DNA of 64,000 bases from Anaerolinea sp. (GCA_029975055.1 JARKPU010000051.1:62001-126000), one strand, 5' to 3'. Positions 51,843 through 60,454 are shown, counted from the first letter of the stretch. Made by a program: numbers and translations. The notes: generated by a model not told the origin, from the sequence alone.

Positions 51843-53281
51843 AAGCCGGCCTGCCGGGCAGCGTGCGCTTCAGGCTCACCCTGTGGTTCGTGGCGATCCT
51901 TGTGCTGGTGCTGGCCGGTTTCAGCGCCTTCATTTACACCCGCCAGGTGCAGGTGCTGCGCAGCGAGGCCGGGCTGCGCCTGGCCTCACTGGCCGACCGC
52001 CTGAGCCTCTATTACCTGACGCTGCTGCGCGAGGTGGAGCACGAGGGCGAAGCCCCGGGCACGGGCATCGCGGGCGACCAGCCCCTGCTGCAAGCGGGCG
52101 ATGTGCTGGCGCTCATCGGGCCGCAAAACCAGGTGCTCGCGCAAAGCGCGGGGTTCTCCGATGCGGATCTTCGCGCCGTGCTGGCGGCCGCGCAGAACGG
52201 GGCGACGGTGGCCTACCAATTGCCCGGCGATGGCGGGCGGCGGCAAGAGGCGCTCTTCAGCGTTTCACCGCTGCGTTACGAGCGCGATGTCATCGGCCTG
52301 CTGGTAGTGGGCACCCCGGTGGACCCCGGCGCGCAGCTCCCGCGCCTGGCCTTCACCCTGGGGCTTGGCTCGCTGGTGGTGGCGCTGGCGGCATTTGGCG
52401 GGGGATTCTGGCTGGCCGACCGGGCCATGCGCCCCGTGGAGGTGATCACCCGCGCGGCGCGCGAAATCGGCGAAGGTGACCTCTCTCGCCGCCTGAACCT
52501 GGGCCGCCGCGATGAACTCGGCGAGCTGGCCGATACCTTCGACGGCATGCTCTCGCGTCTGCAGGCGGCTTTCGAACGCCAGCGCCGGTTCACCGCCGAC
52601 GCCAGCCACGAGCTGCGCACGCCGTTGACGATCATCGAGCTGGAGGCCAACCGCGCCCTCGAGCACCGCCGCTCGCCGGAGGAATATGCCGCCGCGCTGG
52701 GGGTGATTCAATCTGAAAACGAGCGCATGAGCCGGCTGGTGAACGAGCTGCTCACCCTGGCGCGCATGGATGCCGGGCAGACGTTGATGCGCCGCGAGGC
52801 GCTGGACTTGAGCGACCTGGCGGTGGAGGTGGTGAGCCGCCTGCTGCCGGTGGCCGCCCGGCGCGGTGCGAACCTGCAAACCGGCGAACTGGGCGAGGCC
52901 CCTGCCTGCGGCGACCGCGTGCTGCTGACGCAGATGATCTCGAACCTGGTGGAGAACGCGCTCAAGCACGCCGGAGGGCCCGGCCTGCGCGTGGTGGTGG
53001 AGAGCGGTTCCGCCGTGCGCTCCGGCAGGCCCGGCGGCTGGGTGACGGTGACGGACGACGGCCAGGGCATTGCCCCCGAACACCTGCCGCACCTCTTCGA
53101 GCGCTTCTACCGCGTGGATGCCGCCCGCAGCCGCGCGGACGACGACCCCGCGGATGCGGCCGCCTCCAGCGGGCTGGGGCTGGCGATCGTCCAGGGGGTG
53201 GCCCAGGCGCACGGCGGCGCGGTGGAGGTGAGCAGCCGCCCCGGCGAAGGCACGCGCTTCAGGGTGTGGATTCCGCAGTAA
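51839..53281 (+). CDS. Sensor histidine kinase
   Basis: The 480-residue partner of the preceding regulator. TM1 (residues about 12-31) and TM2 (about 168-192) flank an extracellular sensor of about 135 residues. HAMP (MRPVEVITRAAREIGEGDLS), HisKA with phospho-His in DASHELRTPLTIIELEANRA, and HATPase_c with NLVENALKHAGG, VTDDGQGIAPEH and SGLGLAIVQGVAQAHGG follow. The start is GTG 51839, overlapping the response regulator stop. The stimulus is not predictable; the sensor region resembles no recognised domain. Confidence 0.95.
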   Translation: MKAGLPGSVRFRLTLWFVAILVLVLAGFSAFIYTRQVQVLRSEAGLRLASLADRLSLYYLTLLREVEHEGEAPGTGIAGDQPLLQAGDVLALIGPQNQVLAQSAGFSDADLRAVLAAAQNGATVAYQLPGDGGRRQEALFSVSPLRYERDVIGLLVVGTPVDPGAQLPRLAFTLGLGSLVVALAAFGGGFWLADRAMRPVEVITRAAREIGEGDLSRRLNLGRRDELGELADTFDGMLSRLQAAFERQRRFTADASHELRTPLTIIELEANRALEHRRSPEEYAAALGVIQSENERMSRLVNELLTLARMDAGQTLMRREALDLSDLAVEVVSRLLPVAARRGANLQTGELGEAPACGDRVLLTQMISNLVENALKHAGGPGLRVVVESGSAVRSGRPGGWVTVTDDGQGIAPEHLPHLFERFYRVDAARSRADDDPADAAASSGLGLAIVQGVAQAHGGAVEVSSRPGEGTRFRVWIPQ

Positions 53282-53351
53282 ACCCGCGAAATGCGCTTCT
53301 GAACCGTAGAAGATGCTTAAGAGAGAGGGCGGACCGGCATACCGGCCGTTG

Positions 53352-54005
53352 CTATTTTGACAGCGTGGCGCTGATCAGTTGCAGCTCGCTGGAAAGGCGC
53401 TCCAGGTCCTGGTCGGCCAGGGTGGCGTTGCGCCCCAGATCGGTCCGGGCCAGGTCGAAGAGCTGCGTGAAGGTTGCGGCGCTGGCGCCGCCGAGCTTTT
53501 CGAGCTGCGGCAGGGCGGGGGTGAGCGTCTTCTCGGCCTGCTCGAGCGCCAGCCTGGCGGCAGACGTGTCTTTGGCGGCCAGTTTGAGGCGTGCTTCCAT
53601 CACCTGGTTGAGCGCCTGCAGCACGGTCACCTGAGCGCCTCTTTTCTCGGCCTCGGCGGCCAGGCCGGTGTTTTGTTGTTGCACCCCCGCCATGCTCAGC
53701 CCGGCCTTGTCGAGCTCGGCCTGCTTATCGGCCACGTCCTTGCGGAGCTGCTCGAGTTCGACCAGGTTGGCGCGCTGCTGAACCTGCAGCGGGCGGTAGA
53801 GCAGCAGGTAGGCGGTGAAGAACCCAAGGGCGTAAAAGCCGACGATGAACGCGATGGTGCGGATCACTGCGCGCAAGGCGCGCCCGGCTTTTGTGTCGCG
53901 CCCGAAGAGGGGCTTGCGCGGCTTGACCGCTTCCGGGCCGAGGGAGGCGGCCTTGACGGGGCCGGGGGCAGGCTCTGAGGCAGGGGGAGGAGTCTGGTCG
54001 CTCAT
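53352..54005 (-). CDS. Membrane-anchored coiled-coil protein, unknown
   Basis: A 217-residue protein: a Pro-rich cytoplasmic start (MSDQTPPPASEPAPGP), basic region, TM AFIVGFYALGFFTAYLLLY, then a helical, coiled-coil extracytoplasmic region (LVELEQLRKDVADKQAELDK; LALEQAEKTLTPALPQLEKL). No family recognised. ATG 54005 is preceded by AAAGGA at the right distance; ATG 54011 is an alternative. The long frame further upstream runs through the repeat at 54097-54230 and is not coding. Convergent with the kinase gene. Confidence 0.72.
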   Translation of the reverse strand: MSDQTPPPASEPAPGPVKAASLGPEAVKPRKPLFGRDTKAGRALRAVIRTIAFIVGFYALGFFTAYLLLYRPLQVQQRANLVELEQLRKDVADKQAELDKAGLSMAGVQQQNTGLAAEAEKRGAQVTVLQALNQVMEARLKLAAKDTSAARLALEQAEKTLTPALPQLEKLGGASAATFTQLFDLARTDLGRNATLADQDLERLSSELQLISATLSK

Positions 54006-54096
54006 AGGCATTCCTTTCCTTGAAGGTATTATATCCCAGCGGGGGCTGCGCTTCAATTTTTCAGGGCACCAGGCCCCCCGCAGCGAATCACAAACG

Positions 54097-54230
54097 GGCG
54101 ATTGAAATCGCTGCACAAGAAGGCGCGAAGCCTGCCTTCGCAGGCTCCTCAGCCGGCGCAGATCGGTTAACCGGCGATTGAAATCGCTGCACAAGAAGGC
54201 GCGAAGCCTGCCTTCGCAGGCTCCTCAGCC
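54097..54230. repeat. Two direct copies of a 58-bp hairpin repeat
   Basis: The unit GGCGATTGAAATCGCTGCAC... contains the hairpin AGCCTGC CTTC GCAGGCT and occurs at 54097-54154 and 54173-54230 with essentially no change (period 76). It is followed by CAGTTTCCAACTGCCGCGAA. The inverse of this arrangement (GTTGGAAACTG with AGCCGGC CTTC GCCGGCT) occurs at 30552-30605. The remaining part of the 389-bp gap (to 54394) shows only a TACAAT hexamer at 54312-54317. Confidence 0.85.
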
Positions 54231-54394
54231 AGTGCAGTTTCCAACTGCCGCGAACCGCCCGCGCGGGAGAATTGCTTGAGGCGAATTTCTCACCGCGCAG
54301 CGAAAACGGGTGTACAATCATTCGGGCAGGCCCTGAGTTTGCCAATCCAGACAAACGGGCCTGTTTCGTTAAGTACACGCCGCCAGGAGAGGAT

Positions 54395-55462
54395 ATGCCC
54401 CCGTTTATTTACCCCTTCTCGTTCACCGAAGATGACGCCAGCCAGGTCGGCGGGTGTCTCACCCTCGAAGAGCCGCTTCCCTACCGCCGCAACGGACAAG
54501 GAAGCGGCTTTTACCGCCCGGGCAGGATGACCTTGAACGGCGGCGGGCAGCTCGACCTGGTGCTCTATCATACCCCTTCTACCTCGGCGTTCATTTACCT
54601 GCGCGAATGCCGCAGCGACCCCAACCTGTTCGATCTGATCGGCCTCTCGCCGGCTGAAGCCGCTCGGGCCGAAGGCATGGCCCTGCCAGGGCAGCTCTGC
54701 CTGGGAGCCGAGCGCTCGAACCTGATCGGCCAGGCGTTGAAAGACCTGCTGGCCTCGCCCGCGCTGCGGTCGATCGTTGCCGGGCACCGCCAGCAAAACC
54801 TGGCGGTCTTCCCAATCGCGCGCGAGGGGCTCAAATACCAGGTGGCCGAGGCGATCTTCGAGAACTTCGGTTATTACTGCGATGAGGTGGTCCTCGATGC
54901 CCACCACGTCTTCGACAGCAGCGTGCCGGTCTATAACCGCAAGGTGGAGATGACCCTCTTCAAGGATAAGGACCTCGACCAGCAGCAGCGCGAGAACATC
55001 AAGGTGGCCTTCATCGCCGACAGCATCGCCAGCGGCCTGGTGATGAAAGAGGTGATCCTGCGCATCAAAGAGCGCTTCCACCACATCGAGCGGGTGGAGG
55101 TGATCGCCCCGCTGGCCACCGTGCGCGGGCTGTGCCGCGTGGCCGCTTCGGAAAGCGCGCAGGGCATCCAGGTGCGGCTGCACGTCTTCGAGACGATTCT
55201 CAACGCGCTCCCGCCGGATTACTACTACTCCGCGCACTACCCCACCCCCGAACTGCACATCTGCCCGGAACTCGAAGCCGCCTACCGCGAATGGTGGGGC
55301 ACCGACGCCTCGGGCGCGGCGATTGCCGACACGGCCTGCGCCGGTTATGGCTGGAGCGAGGTGTTCTTTTCGCCGCGCAAGCAGATCGAGATGATCAACG
55401 GCGAACTGGGGCGGCGGCACGGCATGACCATCGCCGAGATCGTGCGCAGAAACATCCCTTAG
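54395..55462 (+). CDS. Hypothetical protein with phosphoribosyltransferase-like region
   Basis: A 355-residue soluble protein, not assigned to a named family. Start ATG 54395 has AGGAGAGG upstream. The N-terminal 120 residues are beta-rich (TLEEPLPYRRNGQGSGFYRP). The centre resembles a type I phosphoribosyltransferase fold: LAVFPIAREGLKYQVAEAI, the possible PRPP loop IKVAFIADSIASGLVMKEVI, and VEVIAPLATVRGLCRVAA. The PRPP motif has Ala-Asp-Ser instead of the usual Asp-Asp, so catalytic activity is doubtful. The gene precedes murJ by 15 nt, though murJ seems to have its own -10. Confidence 0.65.
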   Translation: MPPFIYPFSFTEDDASQVGGCLTLEEPLPYRRNGQGSGFYRPGRMTLNGGGQLDLVLYHTPSTSAFIYLRECRSDPNLFDLIGLSPAEAARAEGMALPGQLCLGAERSNLIGQALKDLLASPALRSIVAGHRQQNLAVFPIAREGLKYQVAEAIFENFGYYCDEVVLDAHHVFDSSVPVYNRKVEMTLFKDKDLDQQQRENIKVAFIADSIASGLVMKEVILRIKERFHHIERVEVIAPLATVRGLCRVAASESAQGIQVRLHVFETILNALPPDYYYSAHYPTPELHICPELEAAYREWWGTDASGAAIADTACAGYGWSEVFFSPRKQIEMINGELGRRHGMTIAEIVRRNIP

Positions 55463-55465
55463 ACG

Positions 55466-55471
55466 TATAAT
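55466..55471 (+). promoter_or_regulatory. -10 hexamer of murJ (probable leaderless start)
   Basis: Perfect TATAAT followed by CCAGGT and ATG 55478. It overlaps the region just after the upstream stop. No Shine-Dalgarno precedes the ATG. Confidence 0.55.
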
Positions 55472-55477
55472 CCAGGT

Positions 55478-57073
55478 ATGCCTTCCGACGCCCCCTCTGC
55501 CGGGCGGCAAATTGCGCGCGCCGCCGGGACGGTGATGCTGGCTTTCTTGCTCACGCAGCTGCTCGGCCTGCTGCGCGGGGTGCTCATCTACCGCGCCTTT
55601 GGCACGAGCGCCGGGCTGGATTCGTTCAACGCGGCCAACCGCGTGAGCGAGCTGCTCTTCAACCTGGTGGCGGGCGGGGCGCTGGGCTCGGCGTTCATCC
55701 CCACCTTCACCGGCCTGCTGGCCCGCAAGGAGCATGCCCCCGCCTGGAAGCTGGCCTCGGCGGTGGCCAACCTGCTGCTGGCGGTGCTCAGCCTGCTGGC
55801 GGCGCTGGGGGCCGTCTTTGCGCCGCAGATTGTGCGCCACGGCCTCTACCTGCTGGCCCCCGGAGAATCGCCCGGGCAGGAAGCGCTCACCGTGCAGTTG
55901 CTGCGCATCCTCATGCCCACGGTGGTGATCTTCGGTCTGAGCGGGCTGGTGATGGGCATTCTCAACGCGCATCAAAGGTTCTGGCTGCCGGCTGTTGCCC
56001 CGGCCATGTACTCGCTCGGGCAGATCGGCGGCGTGCTGCTCCTGCCGGAAAGTTGGGGCATCCAGCGCCTGGCCTATGGGGCGCTGGCGGGGGCCTTCAT
56101 GCACCTCGCCATCCAGCTGCCTCAGCTGCCGGGCCTGCGCGGGCGCTACACCCCCACCCTGGGGCTGGGCATGGCCGAGGTGCGCGAGGTGATCGCTCTG
56201 ATGGGCCCGCGCGTGCTGGGCGCGGCGGTGGTGCAGGTGAACTTCGTGGTCAACACAATCATTGCGCTGAGCCTGCCGGAAGGGAGCGTCTCGGCCGTTT
56301 CGCTGGCGTTTATGTGGATGATGATGCCCGAAGTCGCCATCGCGCAATCGGTGGCGGTGGCCGCCATGCCCACGTTCTCGGCGCAGGCCGCGCTTGGCAG
56401 GCTGGACGACCTGCGCGCGTCGCTGGCCGGCAGCCTGCGGGGGGTGATTCTGCTGGCCCTGCCGGCCTCGCTTGGGTTGATTCTGCTGCGCGAGCCGCTT
56501 ATCCGCCTGCTCTATGAGCACGGCGGCGCGTTCACCGGCCGCTCCACGCAGATGGTGGCCTGGGCGCTGCTGTGGTATGCGGCCGGGCTGCTTGGCCACT
56601 CGCTGCTGGAGGTGATCGTGCGCGCTTTCTACGCGCTGCACGATACGCGCACGCCGGTGGCGGTGGGCGTGGCGGCCATGACGCTCAACGTGGGCGCGAG
56701 CTTTGCCCTGACGGCCTGGTTTGGCCGCCTGGGCTGGATGCCGCACGGCGGGCTGGCGCTGGCCAACTCGGCGGCCACTTTTATCGAGATGGGCGTGCTG
56801 CTGGCGCTGCTGCGGCGGCGCTTGAACGGCCTGGGCGGCGGGCGCGTGGCCTCCGCGCTGGGGCAGGCGGCCCTGGGCAGCCTGGCGCTGGCGGCCGGGG
56901 TGTGGGCCTGGCTTACATGGGGCGGCGGCCTGCCCGATTGGCTGCTGGCAGCCGGCGGGGCCGGGCTGGGCGCGGGGCTGTATGCGGCGGCGCTGGCCCT
57001 GCTGCGCGTGCCCGAGCTGGGCGCGCTCTGGAGAGTGACACGGCGCTGGATGGCGCGCAAAGAGATTCCCTGA
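55478..57073 (+). CDS. murJ: Lipid II flippase MurJ (MviN)
   Basis: A 531-residue MATE-like membrane protein with about 14 helices that moves lipid II across the membrane for peptidoglycan synthesis. Signature segments are LLGLLRGVLIYRAFGTSAGL, FNAANRVSELLFNLVAGGAL, SAFIPTFT, LVMGILNAHQRFWLPAVAPA and, in TM7-8, GPRVLGAAVVQVNFVVNTII. ARAFYALHDTRTPV-like VRAFYALHDTRTPV is diagnostic of MviN proteins. The amidase and L,D-transpeptidases at 40-43 kb act on the same polymer. Confidence 0.95.
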   Translation: MPSDAPSAGRQIARAAGTVMLAFLLTQLLGLLRGVLIYRAFGTSAGLDSFNAANRVSELLFNLVAGGALGSAFIPTFTGLLARKEHAPAWKLASAVANLLLAVLSLLAALGAVFAPQIVRHGLYLLAPGESPGQEALTVQLLRILMPTVVIFGLSGLVMGILNAHQRFWLPAVAPAMYSLGQIGGVLLLPESWGIQRLAYGALAGAFMHLAIQLPQLPGLRGRYTPTLGLGMAEVREVIALMGPRVLGAAVVQVNFVVNTIIALSLPEGSVSAVSLAFMWMMMPEVAIAQSVAVAAMPTFSAQAALGRLDDLRASLAGSLRGVILLALPASLGLILLREPLIRLLYEHGGAFTGRSTQMVAWALLWYAAGLLGHSLLEVIVRAFYALHDTRTPVAVGVAAMTLNVGASFALTAWFGRLGWMPHGGLALANSAATFIEMGVLLALLRRRLNGLGGGRVASALGQAALGSLALAAGVWAWLTWGGGLPDWLLAAGGAGLGAGLYAAALALLRVPELGALWRVTRRWMARKEIP

Positions 57074-57082
57074 GGAGCTGCG

Positions 57083-57817
57083 ATGAAAGACTTTTTTGCT
57101 GATTTTCTCTCGAAAACCGCTTACCCTCATCTTTCGCCCTCGCCGCAGTCGCAGGGCGTTGAACAGCCCCCGCTCGAGCTGCCCACCCCGCCCGGTGCGC
57201 AGCTCATCGCGCTGCCGGGGGCGGCCGGGCTGAGCATGGCGCCTGCCGATCTGCGCGGCACGATCGAACGCCGTCGCAGCCTGCGCCGCTATCAAGAAAC
57301 CCCGCTCAGCCTGGAGGAGCTTTCATACCTGCTCTGGCTGACGCAAGGGGTGCAGCGCGTCACCGGCCGGCCCGCCACGCTGCGCACGGTTCCATCGGCG
57401 GGGGCCAGGCATGCCTTCGAGACGGTCCTGCTGATCAACCGCGTGGAGGGGCTGGAGCCCGGCCTCTACCGTTTTGCCGCCACGCAGCACGCGCTGGCGC
57501 GCCTGGAAGCCCCGGATGATATCACCGGGCGCTTCTTCGAGGCCACGCACGAACAGGAGCACGTGCGCCAATGCGCGGCGATGTTCATCTGGGTGGCGGT
57601 GACTGGGCGCATGGCGTGGCGCTATGTCGAGCGCGGCATGCGCTACCTCTTCCTGGATGCCGGGCACGTCTGCCAGAACCTCTACCTGGCCGCCGAGTCG
57701 ATCGGCTGCGGGGTGTGCGCCATCGGCGCGTATGAGGATGAAGCCGTCAACCGGCTGCTCGGGCTGGACGGCGTGGAGCAGTTTGTCATCTACATGGCCA
57801 CGCTGGGAAAGAGGTAG
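57083..57817 (+). CDS. SagB/ThcOx-type nitroreductase-family oxidoreductase
   Basis: A 244-residue FMN enzyme of the SagB/nitroreductase group. The family motif RRRSLRRYQETPLSLEELSY opens the domain, followed by LRTVPSAGARHAFETVLLI, RYLFLDAGHVCQNLYLAAES and IGCGVCAIGAYEDEAVNRLL. SagB-type members oxidise azoline rings in peptide natural products, but no precursor peptide or YcaO gene is here, so a stand-alone redox role is as likely. It starts 9 nt after murJ, suggesting co-transcription. Visibly AT-richer DNA begins after its stop. Confidence 0.88.
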   Translation: MKDFFADFLSKTAYPHLSPSPQSQGVEQPPLELPTPPGAQLIALPGAAGLSMAPADLRGTIERRRSLRRYQETPLSLEELSYLLWLTQGVQRVTGRPATLRTVPSAGARHAFETVLLINRVEGLEPGLYRFAATQHALARLEAPDDITGRFFEATHEQEHVRQCAAMFIWVAVTGRMAWRYVERGMRYLFLDAGHVCQNLYLAAESIGCGVCAIGAYEDEAVNRLLGLDGVEQFVIYMATLGKR

Positions 57818-58071
57818 AAAGAGCCCCTCAGTTTCCAAAGGTTGTCTGCATAGGGTTGTTAAAACCTGGTTGGCCCCACATGTGAGGTTCAACCAGATTA
57901 GGAACATTAGCTCTATTGGTTATACTGACCTATCTGCTAATAAGAGCATCTGATAGCGCGATTGAATGCACAGTCCTCTTTGCACTCCCTGTAAGAACCC
58001 GATATTTTCCAGGCGGGCAGATACTTTCCCATTTATCTCGGCCTTCATCTGACGCATCAAACCCGTCGAAT

Positions 58072-59241
58072 TTACTCGATCAGGTCCTTTGAATCACTAT
58101 GATCAACCAACTCTGTAACTAGCCAATAATCCTCAATATGTGGATGTAGATTCACTTTACTGGCGTTTGGTACTTCATCCGTGATTTCAAAAGAACAACA
58201 ATAGCATTCAACATTTGTGGTCTTCATCCATGCTCTCCCAGGATCTTCAGGGTCAGGATTTTCAGTATCGATATCAAAAAATCTGATTAATGAATGACAT
58301 CCACAAACTGGACAAGTTAAAACGTCATATACGTTTGCTTTTCCTTGTTCAAGTTCCAATTTTGCTATTGTTTCTGCTCGCCTGCGATTTCCTGTGTCAA
58401 TTCTCAGCCCACGTTTTTGGATAGGGTCATTGTATGCCGCTCTCCCTAACTCTTTTAAGAACGCAATTTTCTTTAAGTCAAAGGGATTGGTTTGGAAAAC
58501 CGAAAGCAGTTCTTGAATTGGATCTATTTCACAATGGAGTGGGTGTTGATACTTCCAGAGATTTTCTTTTCCCACGATTTCGGGCAGTTGAAGCGATGTA
58601 TGAACCAGAGGAAGCAAATACTTGCCAATGAATTCGTCCAGAGATGCATAGGGTAAAACAAAAGTACCTCTATGAATCAGGCGATTTCGAAACCAGTTTA
58701 ATTTCTCAAGAATCGGCGCTCCCTCTTTCAAATATCCGTACCTGATTAGGTCGATTTTCTTATTATCAATCAAGCAAACTACTCTTTTTAACGCTTCGCT
58801 GAACTCAACAGACTTTTGATGTTGAAGTTGAGAAGCATCTACTTTTTCTCCCATCAATAATTGGTAGAGAATGAGGGGATTGCTTGAGGCATCAGTAGCA
58901 AGGAGTTCGTGTTGGTGCCTTAGGATATCTTTTAGCAGTAATTCGAAAAAATGATGAAAACGGAGAATCGTCTCACTATAAGCCTGATAATATTCAATTG
59001 AATGATTATTCTGCCGGATTAATCGGGCATATTGATCGGGGTCTTCTCTAATTCCGTCAGGTAGCGGTAATGGATGAGTCACATCTGCAATATCGAAGCG
59101 CCAAAGAAAGCAATGATAGGTTGAGAACCAAGCCCTGAATGCTGAACGCAAAGATAGAAAAGCGATTGTTAATTCACTTCTGTTAATCTCATCAAGTGAA
59201 TACCCTTCACTTTCTATTGCGTTTAAGTTAGGTGTTGCCAT
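58072..59241 (-). CDS. HEPN-like protein with C-terminal zinc ribbon
   Basis: The 389-residue protein matches no family I can name. Residues about 80-215 are strongly helical and include LRFHHFFELLLKDILRH and LEKLNWFRNRLIHRG, where Arg185-Asn186-x3-His190 is the canonical catalytic motif of HEPN ribonucleases. The C-terminus has CPVCGC (Cys310, 313, 315) and CYCC (Cys346, 348, 349), a plausible zinc ribbon. Codon use and base composition are clearly AT-richer than all neighbours, indicating recent acquisition. No cognate nucleotidyltransferase antitoxin is adjacent. AAGGGA lies upstream of ATG 59241. The 254-bp gap downstream (57818-58071) is also AT-rich and shows no gene. Confidence 0.75.
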   Translation of the reverse strand: MATPNLNAIESEGYSLDEINRSELTIAFLSLRSAFRAWFSTYHCFLWRFDIADVTHPLPLPDGIREDPDQYARLIRQNNHSIEYYQAYSETILRFHHFFELLLKDILRHQHELLATDASSNPLILYQLLMGEKVDASQLQHQKSVEFSEALKRVVCLIDNKKIDLIRYGYLKEGAPILEKLNWFRNRLIHRGTFVLPYASLDEFIGKYLLPLVHTSLQLPEIVGKENLWKYQHPLHCEIDPIQELLSVFQTNPFDLKKIAFLKELGRAAYNDPIQKRGLRIDTGNRRRAETIAKLELEQGKANVYDVLTCPVCGCHSLIRFFDIDTENPDPEDPGRAWMKTTNVECYCCSFEITDEVPNASKVNLHPHIEDYWLVTELVDHSDSKDLIE

Positions 59242-59347
59242 ATCAACATCCCTTATTTCTGTAACATTGGATCTATGGGATCGTTTGTTGGGGAAGGAAT
59301 TGCCGTGTGCTCCATTTGGTCAACCCTTGAATTACTCTCTTTTCTTT

Positions 59348-59962
59348 TTATTCGTCTGCGTACTCCAGGCCGAGGTCGGCGGGAGAGGCGCTGATGCCCG
59401 CCAGCGCTTCGAAGGACAGGTCGGATGGGGGCAGGCCGCGGGCAGCGCGGAGCTGCTCGAACAGCGCCAGGTAGCTCAGGGCGCTGCGAGCTTCCCAGCG
59501 CAGGCCCAGCTCGGCGGCGAGGGTTTGAATTTCAACGGCGCCCGCGCCCTCGATTTCGACAAAATCACCGTAGGGCATCTCATCCAGCACCACCACCGCG
59601 CCGCGCAGGTGATAGGTGGCGCGGTATTTCTCATACATCACCACCACGCGGTAGCCCAGCGCTTCGAGCAGGCGGCGCGCGGCGGCAAAATCGCTCACTT
59701 CGAATTCGATCTCCTGGCGGATCGAGACCTCCTCGCCCAGGCGGGCAGGGCCTTTGAAGGTCATCACCGCGCGCGAATCATGCCGCAGGCGCAGCACCTT
59801 GCGCTCGGCCGAAAGCTCGAAGGCGGGGGTGTCGAAGCGCAGGTTGATTTCCAGCACGCGCGGGGCGGCCAGCTCAGCCCCGAGGGCTTCGAGCCGGGCC
59901 TGCACGGCCTGGCGGCTGCGCACCATGAACTTGGCCTCAATCTCCTGATCGGCTTGCGCCAT
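59348..59962 (-). CDS. CYTH-domain protein (class IV adenylate cyclase / CyaB-like)
   Basis: A 204-residue CYTH tunnel-fold phosphohydrolase or cyclase. The defining ExExK motif is EIEAKFMV near the N-terminus. Later basic and acidic tunnel residues lie in KVLRLRHDSRAVMTFKGPAR, RQEIEFEV, VVMYEKYRATYHL and VLDEMPYGDFVEIEG. Members include CyaB adenylate cyclases and triphosphatases; this member could be either. I chose ATG 59962 (GTG 59968 in frame). It overlaps the small membrane protein gene upstream by 26 nt. Confidence 0.87.
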   Translation of the reverse strand: MAQADQEIEAKFMVRSRQAVQARLEALGAELAAPRVLEINLRFDTPAFELSAERKVLRLRHDSRAVMTFKGPARLGEEVSIRQEIEFEVSDFAAARRLLEALGYRVVVMYEKYRATYHLRGAVVVLDEMPYGDFVEIEGAGAVEIQTLAAELGLRWEARSALSYLALFEQLRAARGLPPSDLSFEALAGISASPADLGLEYADE

Positions 59963-60368
59963 GCGCACCTCTCTCTTGCCAGGGGCGTGTCACCCAGGCG
60001 CAGAAGAGCAGCCCCAGCAGCGTGACCGCGAGCGCGAAAGGCCAGTTGCCCATCATCTCGGCGGCACGGGTGAGGGCGAGGAAGTCCAGCCAGTAACCGG
60101 CAGCCAGGGCCAGCACTGCTCCAAAGACGGCCCGCCCGGCCCAGGGCGCCTGGGCAAAGGTCAACCCGGCGGCGGCCAGGGCGGCAGCGGCCCACGCCCC
60201 GCCGCTCACGGCCAGGTAGAGCGGCCCCGGGCGTGCGCCGAGCGATTGCAGCAGGCTCCAATCTTGAACGGCCAGCCGGAGGCGCGAAACGCCCAGCACG
60301 GCCAGGTAAAGCAGCAGGGCTGCCAGCAGGATGCGCCGCCAGCGCAGGCGGGTAGATGGGGCATGCAT
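59937..60368 (-). CDS. Small four-helix membrane protein, unknown
   Basis: A 143-residue protein with about four hydrophobic helices (ILLAALLLYLAVLGVSRLRL; LYLAVSGGAWAAAALAAAGL; GRAVFGAVLALAAGYWLDFL; PFALAVTLLGLLFCAWV). No family recognised. A TATAAT hexamer lies 6 nt before ATG 60368 without a Shine-Dalgarno, so the transcript is probably leaderless. Its 3' end overlaps the CYTH gene by 26 nt, so the pair is an operon. Confidence 0.75.
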   Translation of the reverse strand: MHAPSTRLRWRRILLAALLLYLAVLGVSRLRLAVQDWSLLQSLGARPGPLYLAVSGGAWAAAALAAAGLTFAQAPWAGRAVFGAVLALAAGYWLDFLALTRAAEMMGNWPFALAVTLLGLLFCAWVTRPWQERGAHGASRSGD

Positions 60369-60374
60369 AGCTGC

Positions 60375-60380
60375 ATTATA
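60375..60380 (-). promoter_or_regulatory. -10 hexamer of the small membrane protein-CYTH operon
   Basis: On the minus strand TATAAT, GCAGCT, ATG: the same 6-nt spacing as murJ, trmD and dnaJ. The -35 is not recognisable. Confidence 0.55.
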
Positions 60381-60454
60381 CCCTCCAGGCTTACAGATTC
60401 ATAAGGCGGGCAATACCTGCGCATTTTAAACATAACCATGCTATGATTAAGAAC

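Noticed and set aside
54290-57295. Minus-strand ORF of 1001 codons opposite the PRTase-like gene and murJ
   Set aside because: Antisense shadow: it spans two well-supported + strand genes and has Arg/Gln/His-rich low-complexity composition.
57818-58071. Small gene or attachment site in the AT-rich flank of the HEPN gene
   Set aside because: Frames are short, with no ribosome site. No direct repeat matching the other side (59242-59347) was found by eye.
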